A DNA stretch of 12,132 nucleotides from an uncultured Lachnospiraceae bacterium (GCA_946611525.1 CAMODS010000025.1:1-12132), one strand, 5' to 3'; numbered from the stretch's first letter, positions 1 to 7,517 are shown. Notes: generated by a model from the sequence alone, not told the origin. Made by a program: numbers and translations.

Positions 1-17
1 TCAAAACTTCATGGGCG

Positions 18-1460
18 CTATGCCTTGTGCCCTCCTATCTGTGCATTGCGTTCCCTGCCCGTGGCTCCCTCGGTGTAGCTTGTTCCCTTTAAAATAGCGT
101 TTTTTCCGTAGCGGTTTTTGATCTTTAGCACCGCGTCCTGGATCGCCTTTTCCCTCTCGTCAGCCTCATCTTCCTTTGATGACTCATTTACGTCAACCAT
201 AAACTGTCCGTTTTTGTCAAAAAAGGAAAGTTGTTCGTATTCGGCGGTACGCTTTTTTACCTCAGACTCATACAAAACCCGTCCGGCCACCACATACATC
301 CTGCGCACCAAAAGGTCGGGATCGATGATACGGTCAAAAAGTTCAACCATCTTTTCCACCATAACCGTGGTGGAATTGGTAAAGCTGTTTAGATTCAAAG
401 TGCCGTGGGCATGCTTTGGCACCAACCTGCCATAGTAGTCCACCGTGATCTCCCCGGTGTAGCGCTTTGCCCTGTCGGGGTCATTTAAGTTTTCTATATC
501 ATACCCCACAGTAAGCACCAGCTGGTCGGTCACCAGTTTTTTTTCATGAAGCCTTAGGGACAGTTCATCCGTCATCTCACGGATGATGGTCCTGGCCTTG
601 TCGCAGGTATAGGGACCCGTTAAAACCTGGCCTATGCTTTGGGAATTGGCCTCAGGCTTGTAGGACTTTATATCCTCCATGGTGCATGGCTCGTAGCCCC
701 AGGCATGGTCTATTAAAAGCTCGGCATTGACGCCAAACATTTTATACAAAAGATCCTCATTATAATAGTCATCATCTTTGCCCAGCGAGCATCTGGCCAC
801 GTCACCCATAGTGTACATGCCCTTTTGCGCCAGCCGCCTTGCATATCCCTTTCCCACTCGCCAGAAATCCGTAATAGGTGTATGGCTCCAGAGGTTTCTC
901 CTGTAGGACATCTCATCAAGCTCAGCTATACGCACACCGTTTTCATCCGGAGTCATATGCTTTGCCTCAATGTCCATGGCTATCTTGGCCAGGTACATAT
1001 TGGTACCTATGCCGGCTGTTGCGGTGATACCTGTAGTGTCAAGGACATCACGGATCATCATCATGGCAATATCATGGGGAGACATCTTGTATATGTTGCC
1101 GTAGTGTGTCACATCCAAAAACACTTCGTCCACGGAATATATGTGCATATCCTCTGCCGCAACATATTTCAGATAAATATCATAAATTTGGGAAGACACC
1201 TCCATGTAGCGCGCCATGCGCGGAGGTGCCACAATATATTCTATGTCCCTGCCCCTGGTTTTGGCTACTACTTCAAAAAGCCTTGCCCGCCCGGGGATGC
1301 CGTATGCTTTTAGTGACGGGGATACTGCCAGGCAAATAGTCTTTTCAGTCCGCGAGGCATCCGCTACCACAAGGTTTGTAGTGAGCGGATCCAGTCCCCG
1401 GTCAACACACTCCACGGATGCGTAGAAAGATTTTAAATCTATTGCTATAAATGTTCCCAT
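18..1460 (-). CDS. Y-family translesion DNA polymerase, UvrX/YqjW-like (DinB/UmuC superfamily)
   Basis: This 480-residue protein is a cytoplasmic lesion-bypass DNA polymerase. The N-terminal catalytic motif IDLKSFYASVE (residues 7-17) supplies metal ligand D8, and YSVDEVFLDVT (108-118) supplies D111 and E112. GIGTNMYLAKIAMD (150-163) is the usual palm/fingers motif, and a helix-hairpin-helix-like stretch lies near 195-220. EQLSFF (409-414) fits the beta-clamp-binding consensus QLxLF. The C-terminal tail (about 452-480, ending QIGGHKA) is typical of Firmicutes UvrX-like polymerases rather than E. coli DinB. The start at 1460 is chosen because MGTFIAIDLK is the true family N-terminus; the frame stays open to 1616 but that extension runs through a repeat and the argD 3' end. 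No good Shine-Dalgarno lies before 1460, which is odd. No LexA-type box was recognised. It follows argD after 49 nt. Family call is firm; the exact subfamily is less so. Confidence 0.93.
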   Translation of the reverse strand: MGTFIAIDLKSFYASVECVDRGLDPLTTNLVVADASRTEKTICLAVSPSLKAYGIPGRARLFEVVAKTRGRDIEYIVAPPRMARYMEVSSQIYDIYLKYVAAEDMHIYSVDEVFLDVTHYGNIYKMSPHDIAMMMIRDVLDTTGITATAGIGTNMYLAKIAMDIEAKHMTPDENGVRIAELDEMSYRRNLWSHTPITDFWRVGKGYARRLAQKGMYTMGDVARCSLGKDDDYYNEDLLYKMFGVNAELLIDHAWGYEPCTMEDIKSYKPEANSQSIGQVLTGPYTCDKARTIIREMTDELSLRLHEKKLVTDQLVLTVGYDIENLNDPDRAKRYTGEITVDYYGRLVPKHAHGTLNLNSFTNSTTVMVEKMVELFDRIIDPDLLVRRMYVVAGRVLYESEVKKRTAEYEQLSFFDKNGQFMVDVNESSKEDEADEREKAIQDAVLKIKNRYGKNAILKGTSYTEGATGRERNAQIGGHKA

Positions 1461-1466
1461 ATTTAT

Positions 1467-1495
1467 AAAAGATTCTTCGCTTCGCTCAGAATGAC
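1467..1495 (-). repeat. Short interspersed hairpin repeat, copy A ('CHSERSEES' type)
   Basis: The spacer between argD and the polymerase contains a repeat unit whose stem is ATTCT (1472-1476) and AGAAT (1488-1492) around an 11-nt loop with the tandem TTCGCTTCGC. Read on the minus strand it translates as CHSERSEES, a string I recognise from many spuriously extended database proteins. Similar copies occur at 2718-2796 and 11273-11321. The minus-strand end of the unit (GAAGAATCTTTT) lies only 6 nt before the polymerase start codon. Confidence 0.75.
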
Positions 1496-1509
1496 AGACG
1501 AGGGATATA

Positions 1510-2703
1510 CTACAGTATCCCGTCCAGGATCCCGGCCATCTCGTCGATGTCGGACTTTTCGGCAATAAGGGGAGGCAAAAGCCTAAGCACATCTGATCCC
1601 GCAGTAAGTACCACAAGTCCCTTTTCCAAAGCCTTCTTTGCTATATCGACAGGCTTTATCTCAGGTGAAATGATAAGTCCCTGCATAAAGCCCACGCCCC
1701 TGTGGCCAAGTGCCGTTTCGGGGTGTTTTTCGCAAAGCTCTGATAACTTCTTTTCCAGATAGGGGGCAGTCTCTTTGACGTGTCCCGGAAGATCCAGCTT
1801 TTCCATAAGCTCTATGGACGCCTTTACAGCCGCACATACCAAAGGATTGCCGCCATAGGTGGTGCCGTGATCTCCGGGCTCTAATGATGACGCCGCCACC
1901 TTTTTGCTCACCGCAAACGCACCTACGGGCACTCCACCGCCAAGTGCCTTTGCCGTGGTAAGCACATCAGGTGTGATATCATAGCCCATGTAAGCATACA
2001 TATGTCCGCTGCGTCCCATGCCGCACTGGATCTCATCAAGGATAAGAAGGATGTCATGCTCGTCACAAAGCTGTCGCAGGCCCTGTAAAAACTCCTTTGT
2101 GGCGGGGACGATACCACCCTCGCCCTGGATAGGTTCCACTATGATCCCGCAGGTATCCGGATCAACGAGGGTGCGGACACTTTCTATATCATTAAAATCA
2201 GCAAACCTCACCCCGTCCATCAGGGGATAAAACGCTTCCCTGTAATGCTCGTTGCCCGTGACGGAAAGCGCTCCCACAGTCCTGCCGTGAAAACTATGGT
2301 TAAAGGCAATAACATTTTTTCCCGCCTTACCGGTCTTTTTAAAGGCGTACTTTTTTGCTGTCTTTATGGCACCCTCAATGGCCTCGGCTCCGCTGTTTGT
2401 AAAAAACACCTTATCCATACCTGACACGCGGCAAAGTGCAGAGGCCGCATCCATAAGGGGCGGATGATAAAAAAGATTGGATGTATGCAAAAGCTTATCG
2501 ACCTGTTCGTGAAGGGCAGCGGTATGATCGGGATGTCCGTAGCCAAAGGCCATGACACCTATCCCGCTGGCAAAATCCAGATATGACTTGCCATCGGAAT
2601 CATATAACCTCATGCCCTCACCGTGGTCAAAAACCACCGGAAATCTGTTGTATACGTGTAACAGTCCTTCTTCGCTTGCGTCAATGTATTCCTGTTTATT
2701 CAT
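1510..2703 (-). CDS. argD: Acetylornithine aminotransferase
   Basis: This is a 397-residue class-III PLP-dependent aminotransferase, the usual length for ArgD. It interconverts N-acetylglutamate semialdehyde plus glutamate and N-acetylornithine plus 2-oxoglutarate in cytoplasmic arginine synthesis. Visible motifs are YNRFPVVF near the N-terminus (18-25), NSGAEAIEGAIKTA (103-116) for PLP phosphate binding, FHGRTVGALSVTG (138-150) with R141, EPIQGEGG (190-197), LILDEIQCGMGRSG (220-233) with D223, TTAKALGGG (249-257) with Schiff-base lysine K252, and GTTYGGNP (280-287). An AGGAGGG site at 2707-2713 fixes the start at 2703. An ornithine or GABA aminotransferase is possible on sequence alone, but argB two genes upstream favours ArgD. 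The 90-nt gap before it contains a repeat. Confidence 0.93.
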   Translation of the reverse strand: MNKQEYIDASEEGLLHVYNRFPVVFDHGEGMRLYDSDGKSYLDFASGIGVMAFGYGHPDHTAALHEQVDKLLHTSNLFYHPPLMDAASALCRVSGMDKVFFTNSGAEAIEGAIKTAKKYAFKKTGKAGKNVIAFNHSFHGRTVGALSVTGNEHYREAFYPLMDGVRFADFNDIESVRTLVDPDTCGIIVEPIQGEGGIVPATKEFLQGLRQLCDEHDILLILDEIQCGMGRSGHMYAYMGYDITPDVLTTAKALGGGVPVGAFAVSKKVAASSLEPGDHGTTYGGNPLVCAAVKASIELMEKLDLPGHVKETAPYLEKKLSELCEKHPETALGHRGVGFMQGLIISPEIKPVDIAKKALEKGLVVLTAGSDVLRLLPPLIAEKSDIDEMAGILDGIL

Positions 2704-2706
2704 GAT

Positions 2707-2713
2707 CCCTCCT
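2707..2713 (-). promoter_or_regulatory. Shine-Dalgarno of argD
   Basis: The minus strand reads AGGAGGG with GATC before ATG at 2703. It lies immediately beyond repeat copy B, so this gene kept a strong site despite the repeat, unlike the polymerase gene downstream. Confidence 0.8.
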
Positions 2714-2717
2714 ATAT

Positions 2718-2796
2718 ATTCTTCGTCGCTTCGCTCCTTTGAATGACTTAAAGCGCCCTCCGTGATCTTTAGGCCGTCAAACCGAAGGATCTTTTA
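2718..2796 (-). repeat. Short interspersed repeat, copy B (bipartite)
   Basis: The spacer between the SGNH hydrolase gene and argD has a hairpin half at 2718-2747 (ATTC/GAAT ends flanking a TCGCTTCGCTCC loop) and a second half at 2781-2796 reading CCGAAGGATCTTTTA. The outer sequences ATTCTTCG and CCGAAGGAT are imperfect inverted repeats, giving a MITE-like layout. The outer edge runs into the TAA stop (2794-2796) of the hydrolase gene. Copy C at 11273-11321 has the same two halves with a shorter middle. Confidence 0.65.
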
Positions 2797-3534
2797 TTCA
2801 TTATCCTCTGCCACAGATCTTACCATGATATCATACCACCTGATATATGTGTCATCATCATAGTGCAGCCCGTCATAGGTCGTTATATTGCCCGAAAGCT
2901 CCGTATAGACATCCATGTATCTTACGCTGTATGGCAGATGTGACATCAGATAGTTGTTGTATTCCATGACCTTTTGGGTGGATACGTGATACCCGTGGGC
3001 CGCCTCCTTGTCCGGATCCACCGGAGCAATAGAGAGGGCATAGATATCGGAAAATCCCATCTCACAGATATCCTCTATGGCCTCTATACCTTTATTGGGA
3101 TCGATGGAGTTTACTCCCAGCTCGTATATTATTACGGTATCACGTGGCAGTTTTTCCACCTCGCTTTTGTTGTCCCAGTACCAGTCATGACCGGCTCCGC
3201 CCTTTGCTATCCAGATCACATTCTCATCATCACCTACAGCCTCATGCATGCCGGCAAATCTGGAGTCTCCTATCATGCAAAGCGTCCTGCCCTCAAGCCC
3301 CAAGGAGTGCTCATAGCTGTCACCATCCGCCACATCACCTCCATCGGGATCAAGCGATTTTGTAATATCGCCATCGTTGTCACCCGCATCCTCAAGCACT
3401 GTCTCCTTATCATGGATGGCCGATGCCAAAAACGTATCTTCCTTTCCAAAATAGCAGAGCATAAAAGCCGCCAGCACAAGAGCCGCTATGATATCTAATA
3501 GTATTACCAGTGTTTTTTTTGTTTCGTAACTCAT
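2794..3534 (-). CDS. Membrane-anchored SGNH/GDSL-type hydrolase
   Basis: This 246-residue protein has one N-terminal membrane segment (about residues 9-28), then a linker rich in Asp, Glu and Gly (about 41-76), then an SGNH-fold domain. The block I motif is MIGDSRFAG (87-95) with probable nucleophile S91. Block II is probably AKGGAGHDW (110-118), block III ELGVNS (138-143) with N142, and block V DGLHYDD (221-227) with D221 and H224. All four family residues (S, G, N, H) are therefore present, so an active extracytoplasmic esterase is likely. Family members deacetylate or hydrolyse esters on polysaccharides, cell-wall glycans or lipids; the substrate here cannot be told. The start ATG overlaps the argB stop by 4 nt (ATGA, 3531-3534), suggesting translational coupling with argB. 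Its role among arginine genes is unexplained. Confidence 0.85.
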   Translation of the reverse strand: MSYETKKTLVILLDIIAALVLAAFMLCYFGKEDTFLASAIHDKETVLEDAGDNDGDITKSLDPDGGDVADGDSYEHSLGLEGRTLCMIGDSRFAGMHEAVGDDENVIWIAKGGAGHDWYWDNKSEVEKLPRDTVIIYELGVNSIDPNKGIEAIEDICEMGFSDIYALSIAPVDPDKEAAHGYHVSTQKVMEYNNYLMSHLPYSVRYMDVYTELSGNITTYDGLHYDDDTYIRWYDIMVRSVAEDNE

Positions 3535-4427
3535 TGTTTATAGTACTTTGGCTCCTCATTGGAGATAATGGCGGTGCCAATACCTTTGTTGGTAAAGATC
3601 TCCAAAAGCAGACAGTGAGCGATGCGCCCGTCTAAGATATGTACACGGTTGACCCCGTTTTCGATAGCGGAAACACAGGAGTTCAGTTTTGGAAGCATGC
3701 CTCCTCCTATATACCCGGAATCCATCAATGCCCTGGCATCCGAAACCGTAAGCTCCGAGATCAGTGTGGTGGGATCGTCGGGATCACGGTACACTCCCTC
3801 GATATCCGATAAAAATGCCAGTTTTTCCGCATGTACCGCCTCAGCTATGGCACAAGCCGCATCATCCGCATTGATATTGTATGTGTCATAATTGTCATCC
3901 ACACCGATGGGACAGACAATGGGTAAAAAGTCCTTTTCCAAGAGATCATAAAGGATCTTGGGATTCACACATTTGACCTCACCTACATATCCAAGGTCCC
4001 GGCCTTCATAGGTCTTTTTCTCCACATGTAAAAGCTCACCATCCTTGCCGGATATGCCCACAGCCATGACTCCCAGCTCCGATACGTGAGTCACCAGTGA
4101 TTTGTTTACCCGGTTTAAGACCATCTCGGCGATTTCCATGGTCTCATTGTCTGTGACACGAAGCCCGCCTATAAACTCGGGAGTCTTACCGGAAAGCTCC
4201 ACCCAGCGGCTAATGTCCTTTCCACCGCCATGGACTATGATCGGCTTAAAGCCTACCAGCTTAAGCAGTGTCACATCCTGGATCACCTGGGTCTTTAAAG
4301 TCTCGTCTAACATGGCGGAACCGCCGTATTTGACGACTATGATCTTCCTGTTAAATCTCTGGATGTAAGGCAGTGCTTCGATGAGCACCTGCGCCTTTTC
4401 CATTATTTTTTCCATTGAATCCTGCAT
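3531..4427 (-). CDS. argB: Acetylglutamate kinase (arginine-sensitive type)
   Basis: This 298-residue amino-acid kinase phosphorylates N-acetyl-L-glutamate with ATP, the second step of arginine synthesis. VVKYGGSAM (31-39) carries K33, IVHGGGKDIS (64-73) is the glycine-rich loop, GGLRVTD (87-93) carries the substrate-contacting arginine R90, YNINADDAACAIA (183-195) carries N185, and GGGMLPK (241-247) carries K247. The N-terminal helix KAQVLIEALPYIQRF (11-25) and the C-terminal HCLLLEIFTNKGIGT (271-285) are features of hexameric arginine-inhibited enzymes, so feedback control by arginine is expected. An AAAGGA site at 4435-4440, 7 nt from ATG, supports the start at 4427 over in-frame ATGs at 4415 and 4403. 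It lies 14 nt after a substrate-binding-protein gene; argC and argJ are not in the window. Confidence 0.96.
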   Translation of the reverse strand: MQDSMEKIMEKAQVLIEALPYIQRFNRKIIVVKYGGSAMLDETLKTQVIQDVTLLKLVGFKPIIVHGGGKDISRWVELSGKTPEFIGGLRVTDNETMEIAEMVLNRVNKSLVTHVSELGVMAVGISGKDGELLHVEKKTYEGRDLGYVGEVKCVNPKILYDLLEKDFLPIVCPIGVDDNYDTYNINADDAACAIAEAVHAEKLAFLSDIEGVYRDPDDPTTLISELTVSDARALMDSGYIGGGMLPKLNSCVSAIENGVNRVHILDGRIAHCLLLEIFTNKGIGTAIISNEEPKYYKQ

Positions 4428-4441
4428 TTTTATATCCTTTC

Positions 4442-5611
4442 TTATGTCTCACGGACGCCGTGTCTGGTCCTTACGTCCTTTACGGAAAGAGTACCCACCG
4501 CCACGGAAAGCTCATCCGGAGTATACTTTTCCAAATCTCTGATCTCCTCAGGAGAATAGGGCATGGAGTCTATAAAATACTTTTCGTATTCGTCATATTC
4601 ATCGGCAGAGCTGATGTAGATATATGGACATTCCAGCTCATATCCCGGGGTGTCGGCCGCCACCTCAAATTCTCCCCGAACTGCCTTGTAAACCAGTAAA
4701 AACGCATACAGGGAGTCACATATATGGCCTCCGGACTGGGCGTAAATGCCTCCGTTTACAAGCTGCTCTTTCATGTCACTTAAAAAGCCGCTCCCCACTA
4801 CATCTACTTTCCCCTCCAGGCTGTGATAATCGATAGCCTTTACAGCCCCCTCCATCTGGGCGCCCTTGCCACTGGCTACCAAAAGGCCATCCATATTCCG
4901 CATCATATCCAAAAGTTCGTGGACCGCCTCGTGGCTTGCCTCCACCGTGGCCTTTGCGTAAACTGTTTGGGACAGGTGCGCCCTGTCATTAGGATGTCCT
5001 ATGTTCCACTCAGCCACAGCCATATCGCTGCCCATACGTCTTTGCTCAAATGTAACATCATCACCCTCACCACGAATGACTCCGATCTGACGGTCACCGT
5101 TGTTTAAAAGATAATAGGTGAGGTTGTATCCGTTTTCAACTTCATCCTCGTATACCGCTCCCACATAGTGGGGAGACCTTACACTAAGCTCGTAGATCTC
5201 AGGCCAGGTAAGGGCGTCTATCCTGGAATAATACTGGGCCAGATACACGCCTTCCCTGTCACAGGTACGTATGGCATCACGCATATCCTTATTATCACCA
5301 GGGCAAAAGATGATCCCCTCACACCCGGCTGCACAAAGCTTGTTAACCGAGGTCCTGATCAGTGATTTGTCATAGTGATGCTCAACATAGATGACATCCG
5401 CTCCCAGAGCATCTGCCGTTGCGTCAATGACCTTTTTGGTACGGCTCCCCAAAAGGTCCTGGGTATTCCAAATGGACACACCAATGGTGACCCTGTCCCC
5501 TCCGCCGGAATCTGTGCTTTTTTTATCGGTTGAAGCACATGCAAAAAGCGAAAAGGTCAGACCCACCACACACATTAACGATATTATTTTTTTCCCGATA
5601 CCGCCAGTCAT
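4442..5611 (-). CDS. Lipoprotein, type-1 periplasmic-binding-protein (sugar-binding-like) fold
   Basis: This 389-residue protein starts with a lipoprotein signal: MTGGIGKK, a hydrophobic run, and lipobox LFAC (22-25) with C25 as lipidation site, then a Ser/Gly/Asp linker. The rest resembles ribose/xylose/LacI-type binding domains: VTIGVSIWNTQD (41-52) opens the first lobe, CEGIIFCPGDNKD (97-109) matches the usual 'dgiii.p.d' turn, QIGVIRGEGDD (175-185) leads the second lobe, and DGLLVASGKGAQMEGAVKAI (241-260) and VDVVGSGF (269-276) fit the C-terminal half. It is presumably anchored outside the cell membrane and binds a small ligand. No permease or ATPase gene is adjacent, so transport is not assured and a sensory role is possible. 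The ligand cannot be predicted. A GGGGG site at 5616-5620 supports the start. It follows the other binding protein by 12 nt. Confidence 0.82.
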   Translation of the reverse strand: MTGGIGKKIISLMCVVGLTFSLFACASTDKKSTDSGGGDRVTIGVSIWNTQDLLGSRTKKVIDATADALGADVIYVEHHYDKSLIRTSVNKLCAAGCEGIIFCPGDNKDMRDAIRTCDREGVYLAQYYSRIDALTWPEIYELSVRSPHYVGAVYEDEVENGYNLTYYLLNNGDRQIGVIRGEGDDVTFEQRRMGSDMAVAEWNIGHPNDRAHLSQTVYAKATVEASHEAVHELLDMMRNMDGLLVASGKGAQMEGAVKAIDYHSLEGKVDVVGSGFLSDMKEQLVNGGIYAQSGGHICDSLYAFLLVYKAVRGEFEVAADTPGYELECPYIYISSADEYDEYEKYFIDSMPYSPEEIRDLEKYTPDELSVAVGTLSVKDVRTRHGVRET

Positions 5612-5623
5612 CTGTCCCCCGTG

Positions 5624-6865
5624 TCAATGGACTGTATCGGATTGGCTCATCAGCTCTTCAAGCTGGGATTGAGCCTCACTAAGACCCACATCTATGGTAT
5701 TTTCCCCTCTTATAATACGCTCCATGGCTGTCCCCAGAATAGTGTAATAGTCAGGCCAGCGCATCATAATAGGTCTGTAAGTCCCGCTCTCCAAAGCCTC
5801 ACGTACCGCCTCGTACTGGGGGTACTTTGACAGGATATCCTCATCGGCCAGGGATGAATATCTGCAGGGTACTCCCCCTGATTCCACAGTCGACTTTTGC
5901 ACTTCGGGATCCATCAGATATTCCAAAAGCTTTTCGGCATCACCCTTGTTGGGTGAATTCTCAGGAATGCCTATGGTCCAGACCCCATATACATTTGCAT
6001 TGTAGGAGGTGCTGTTGTCGTCTACCCGTCCCGACAAAGCACAGTAGTCGGCGGGAGATCCGGCCTCGGGAGTATACCAGCCCGGCCATGCTATTCCAAG
6101 GGCTGCTTTGTCGCCGGAAATAGCTGCGATCATATCATCCTTTGCCATGGCCGTACCTGTATTTATAAGTTCCAGGTAAAACTTCATGGCATCATGAAAT
6201 GCTATGGTATCCACCGTGGGATTATTGCCCTCATCAACCACCCAGCCGCCGTAGGATAACAGGATGGGTAGAAAGTCAACCACCAGATTGTTGGAAGTAT
6301 CCCCTCTGTAAACAAAACCGTATTTGCCGGAAGACTTCGCATAATCCGCCACCTTTTTTACATCCTCAAGAGTGGATATAGGCTTGTTGCCGAAGCCGGC
6401 TGCCTCGGCCATTGCCTTGTTGTAAAGTAAAACCGTGACATTGCCATAATACGGCGCCAGATAAATCTTGTCGTTGTAATAGCAGATCTTTGTGGTAGCG
6501 GGAATGATGTCATCATCCAGCTCATAACCAAGGTCCGAAAGAGGTGTAAGGATATTCTGTGATGCATACTCCGCCATCCATGATCCGTCCACCATACACA
6601 GATCATACTTTCCTTCGGAATTGTGGGCATCCTCTACCACGCCACCGTGGAGATCCTCTTCTGAGAGTCTTTCCACCACACATTTTATCCCATGCTCCTT
6701 TTCAAATTCAGGAAGGCACTGCTCGATGACATCCGCATAGGTGCCCTCACGAAGGGCCAATGTCAAAGTATCTTTTTCTCTGGAACCGGTGCCTTTGCCG
6801 CCACATGCTGCAAGCGACAGAAACATTGTCGCCACCAGTATGATTGATACTACTTTTTTATACAT
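5624..6865 (-). CDS. Extracellular solute-binding lipoprotein, family 1 (MalE-like)
   Basis: From the chosen start the protein has 413 residues. MYKKVVSIILVATMFLSLAAC is a lipoprotein signal with lipobox LAAC (18-21); C21 would be lipidated. After it come LTLALREGTYADVIEQCLPEF (34-54, the usual opening strand and helix of family-1 binding proteins), KYDLCMVDGSWMAEY (86-100), the hinge-type segment IYLAPYYGNVTVLLYNKAMAE (134-154), and FLPILLSYGGWVVDEGNNPT (198-217), a common 'GG.v.de..pt' motif. These families bind oligosaccharides or other solutes for ABC importers. The typical importer permeases are missing on both sides, so the protein is an orphan. The frame is open to 6925 but the upstream part overlaps pilO and encodes no signal; GGAGG at 6870-6874 and the signal peptide fix the start at 6865. 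It lies 37 nt after pilO, with a weak terminator-like hairpin between. Confidence 0.9.
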   Translation of the reverse strand: MYKKVVSIILVATMFLSLAACGGKGTGSREKDTLTLALREGTYADVIEQCLPEFEKEHGIKCVVERLSEEDLHGGVVEDAHNSEGKYDLCMVDGSWMAEYASQNILTPLSDLGYELDDDIIPATTKICYYNDKIYLAPYYGNVTVLLYNKAMAEAAGFGNKPISTLEDVKKVADYAKSSGKYGFVYRGDTSNNLVVDFLPILLSYGGWVVDEGNNPTVDTIAFHDAMKFYLELINTGTAMAKDDMIAAISGDKAALGIAWPGWYTPEAGSPADYCALSGRVDDNSTSYNANVYGVWTIGIPENSPNKGDAEKLLEYLMDPEVQKSTVESGGVPCRYSSLADEDILSKYPQYEAVREALESGTYRPIMMRWPDYYTILGTAMERIIRGENTIDVGLSEAQSQLEELMSQSDTVH

Positions 6866-6869
6866 ACAT

Positions 6870-6874
6870 CCTCC
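6870..6874 (-). promoter_or_regulatory. Shine-Dalgarno deciding the start of the family-1 binding protein
   Basis: GGAGG on the minus strand lies 4 nt before ATG at 6865. A competing ATG at 6869 opens only a two-codon extension before a stop (M-Y-V-stop), so 6865 is the working start. The site directly follows the T-tract of the hairpin at 6875-6896. Confidence 0.75.
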
Positions 6875-6896
6875 AAAAAAGATCTTCACCCGAAGA
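6875..6896 (-). terminator. Weak intrinsic terminator or attenuator between pilO and the binding-protein genes
   Basis: The minus-strand RNA can form TCTTC-GGGT-GAAGA (6883-6896), a 5-bp stem with a tetraloop, followed by TC and six T residues (6875-6880). The stem is short and AT-rich, so any termination would be partial. If real, it would lower expression of the downstream genes relative to the pilus genes. Confidence 0.35.
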
Positions 6897-6902
6897 AGGG
6901 CC

Positions 6903-7517
6903 TCACTCTGCCGGGGCCTCCTCAACCGGAGCCGGAGCCTGAGCGATCACGGGAAGTCCCGCATCCGTCGTTCTGTCAACCATGGTCTCAAAAAATACCG
7001 CACCACAGCTGATGGTCACCGGCCCGTCAAGAGCCTCTTCTCCGTTACCCGAACAGGTGATGTCGCTGATGATACATCTGTAATTACAATCCGCAAGCTT
7101 TTTAAGTATCTTTTCAGCCTGCTTATATGATGCCGCCGTAAAACTTACAGTAAAAGCTCTCCTGATCTGATCCCCCTCCACAGTCACAGGCGAAAAGCCT
7201 ACGCTGTACTGAAGAGTGTTCTTGAAGAGATCATTTAAAAATGCAATCTCCTGCGAGCGGTTGTTGTAGCTGGCCATTACACTGGTTTCCTCAGTGACCT
7301 TTTCCATATCAGCCTGCATCTTCAAGTACTCATTATATTTTGCATGCGTAATATCATACTCGCTCTGGGCTGCGGAGATCTCCGAAGTCAGGCTGTCCTT
7401 TTGTGAACGAAGAGGTATATCAACCATATAATAATACACCACCAGCACCAGGAGGATGGCCAGGATCAAAAGCAATATCTTTTCCCTTGTGGTAAACTCT
7501 CTGCTAAGACTCTTCAT
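6903..7517 (-). CDS. pilO: PilO-like type IV pilus alignment-complex protein
   Basis: This 204-residue bitopic membrane protein has a short cytoplasmic N-terminus, a membrane segment (about 12-32), a coiled-coil-like stretch (36-75), and a small alpha/beta domain (about 85-180) with the pattern of PilO ferredoxin-like folds (SVGFSPVTVEG..., then FTVSFTAASYKQAEKILKKLA). It ends in an Ala/Pro/Glu-rich tail. PilO pairs with PilN outside the membrane to align the pilus assembly platform. Its ATG overlaps the pilN stop by 4 nt (ATGA, 7514-7517), so it is probably translated coupled to pilN. Sequence similarity within the family is weak; the call rests on architecture plus position after pilM and pilN. 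Confidence 0.8.
   Translation of the reverse strand: MKSLSREFTTREKILLLILAILLVLVVYYYMVDIPLRSQKDSLTSEISAAQSEYDITHAKYNEYLKMQADMEKVTEETSVMASYNNRSQEIAFLNDLFKNTLQYSVGFSPVTVEGDQIRRAFTVSFTAASYKQAEKILKKLADCNYRCIISDITCSGNGEEALDGPVTISCGAVFFETMVDRTTDAGLPVIAQAPAPVEEAPAE

Noticed and set aside
1..17. Start or end of another gene at the left edge
   Set aside because: The 17 nt beyond the polymerase stop contain only a 3-codon ATG frame (M-K-F-stop), and no hairpin is visible.
825..1313. Plus-strand open frame of 162 codons inside the polymerase gene
   Set aside because: It lies antisense to well-conserved polymerase motifs, and its translation is His/Cys-rich with no recognisable domain.
1461..1616. Upstream extension of the polymerase frame to an ATG at 1616
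   Set aside because: It overlaps the argD 3' end and encodes the repeat-derived CHSERSEES string; the conserved family N-terminus begins at 1460.
2704..2793. Promoter candidate before argD (TTGACG on the minus strand near 2774-2780)
   Set aside because: The best following -10-like hexamer (TTTAAG) is about 22 nt away, outside the normal 16-18 nt spacing, and the region is repeat-derived.
2974..3498. Plus-strand open frame of 174 codons opposite the SGNH hydrolase gene
   Set aside because: The minus-strand frame carries full SGNH motifs; the plus-strand product shows no domain and no credible ribosome site was identified.
1510..4427. Complete arginine operon (argC-argJ-argB-argD)
   Set aside because: Only argB and argD are present; upstream of argB lie binding-protein and pilus genes and downstream of argD is a polymerase.
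6866..6925. Upstream extension of the family-1 binding protein to 6925
   Set aside because: It overlaps pilO, has no ribosome site, and would bury the lipoprotein signal peptide 20 residues inside the protein.
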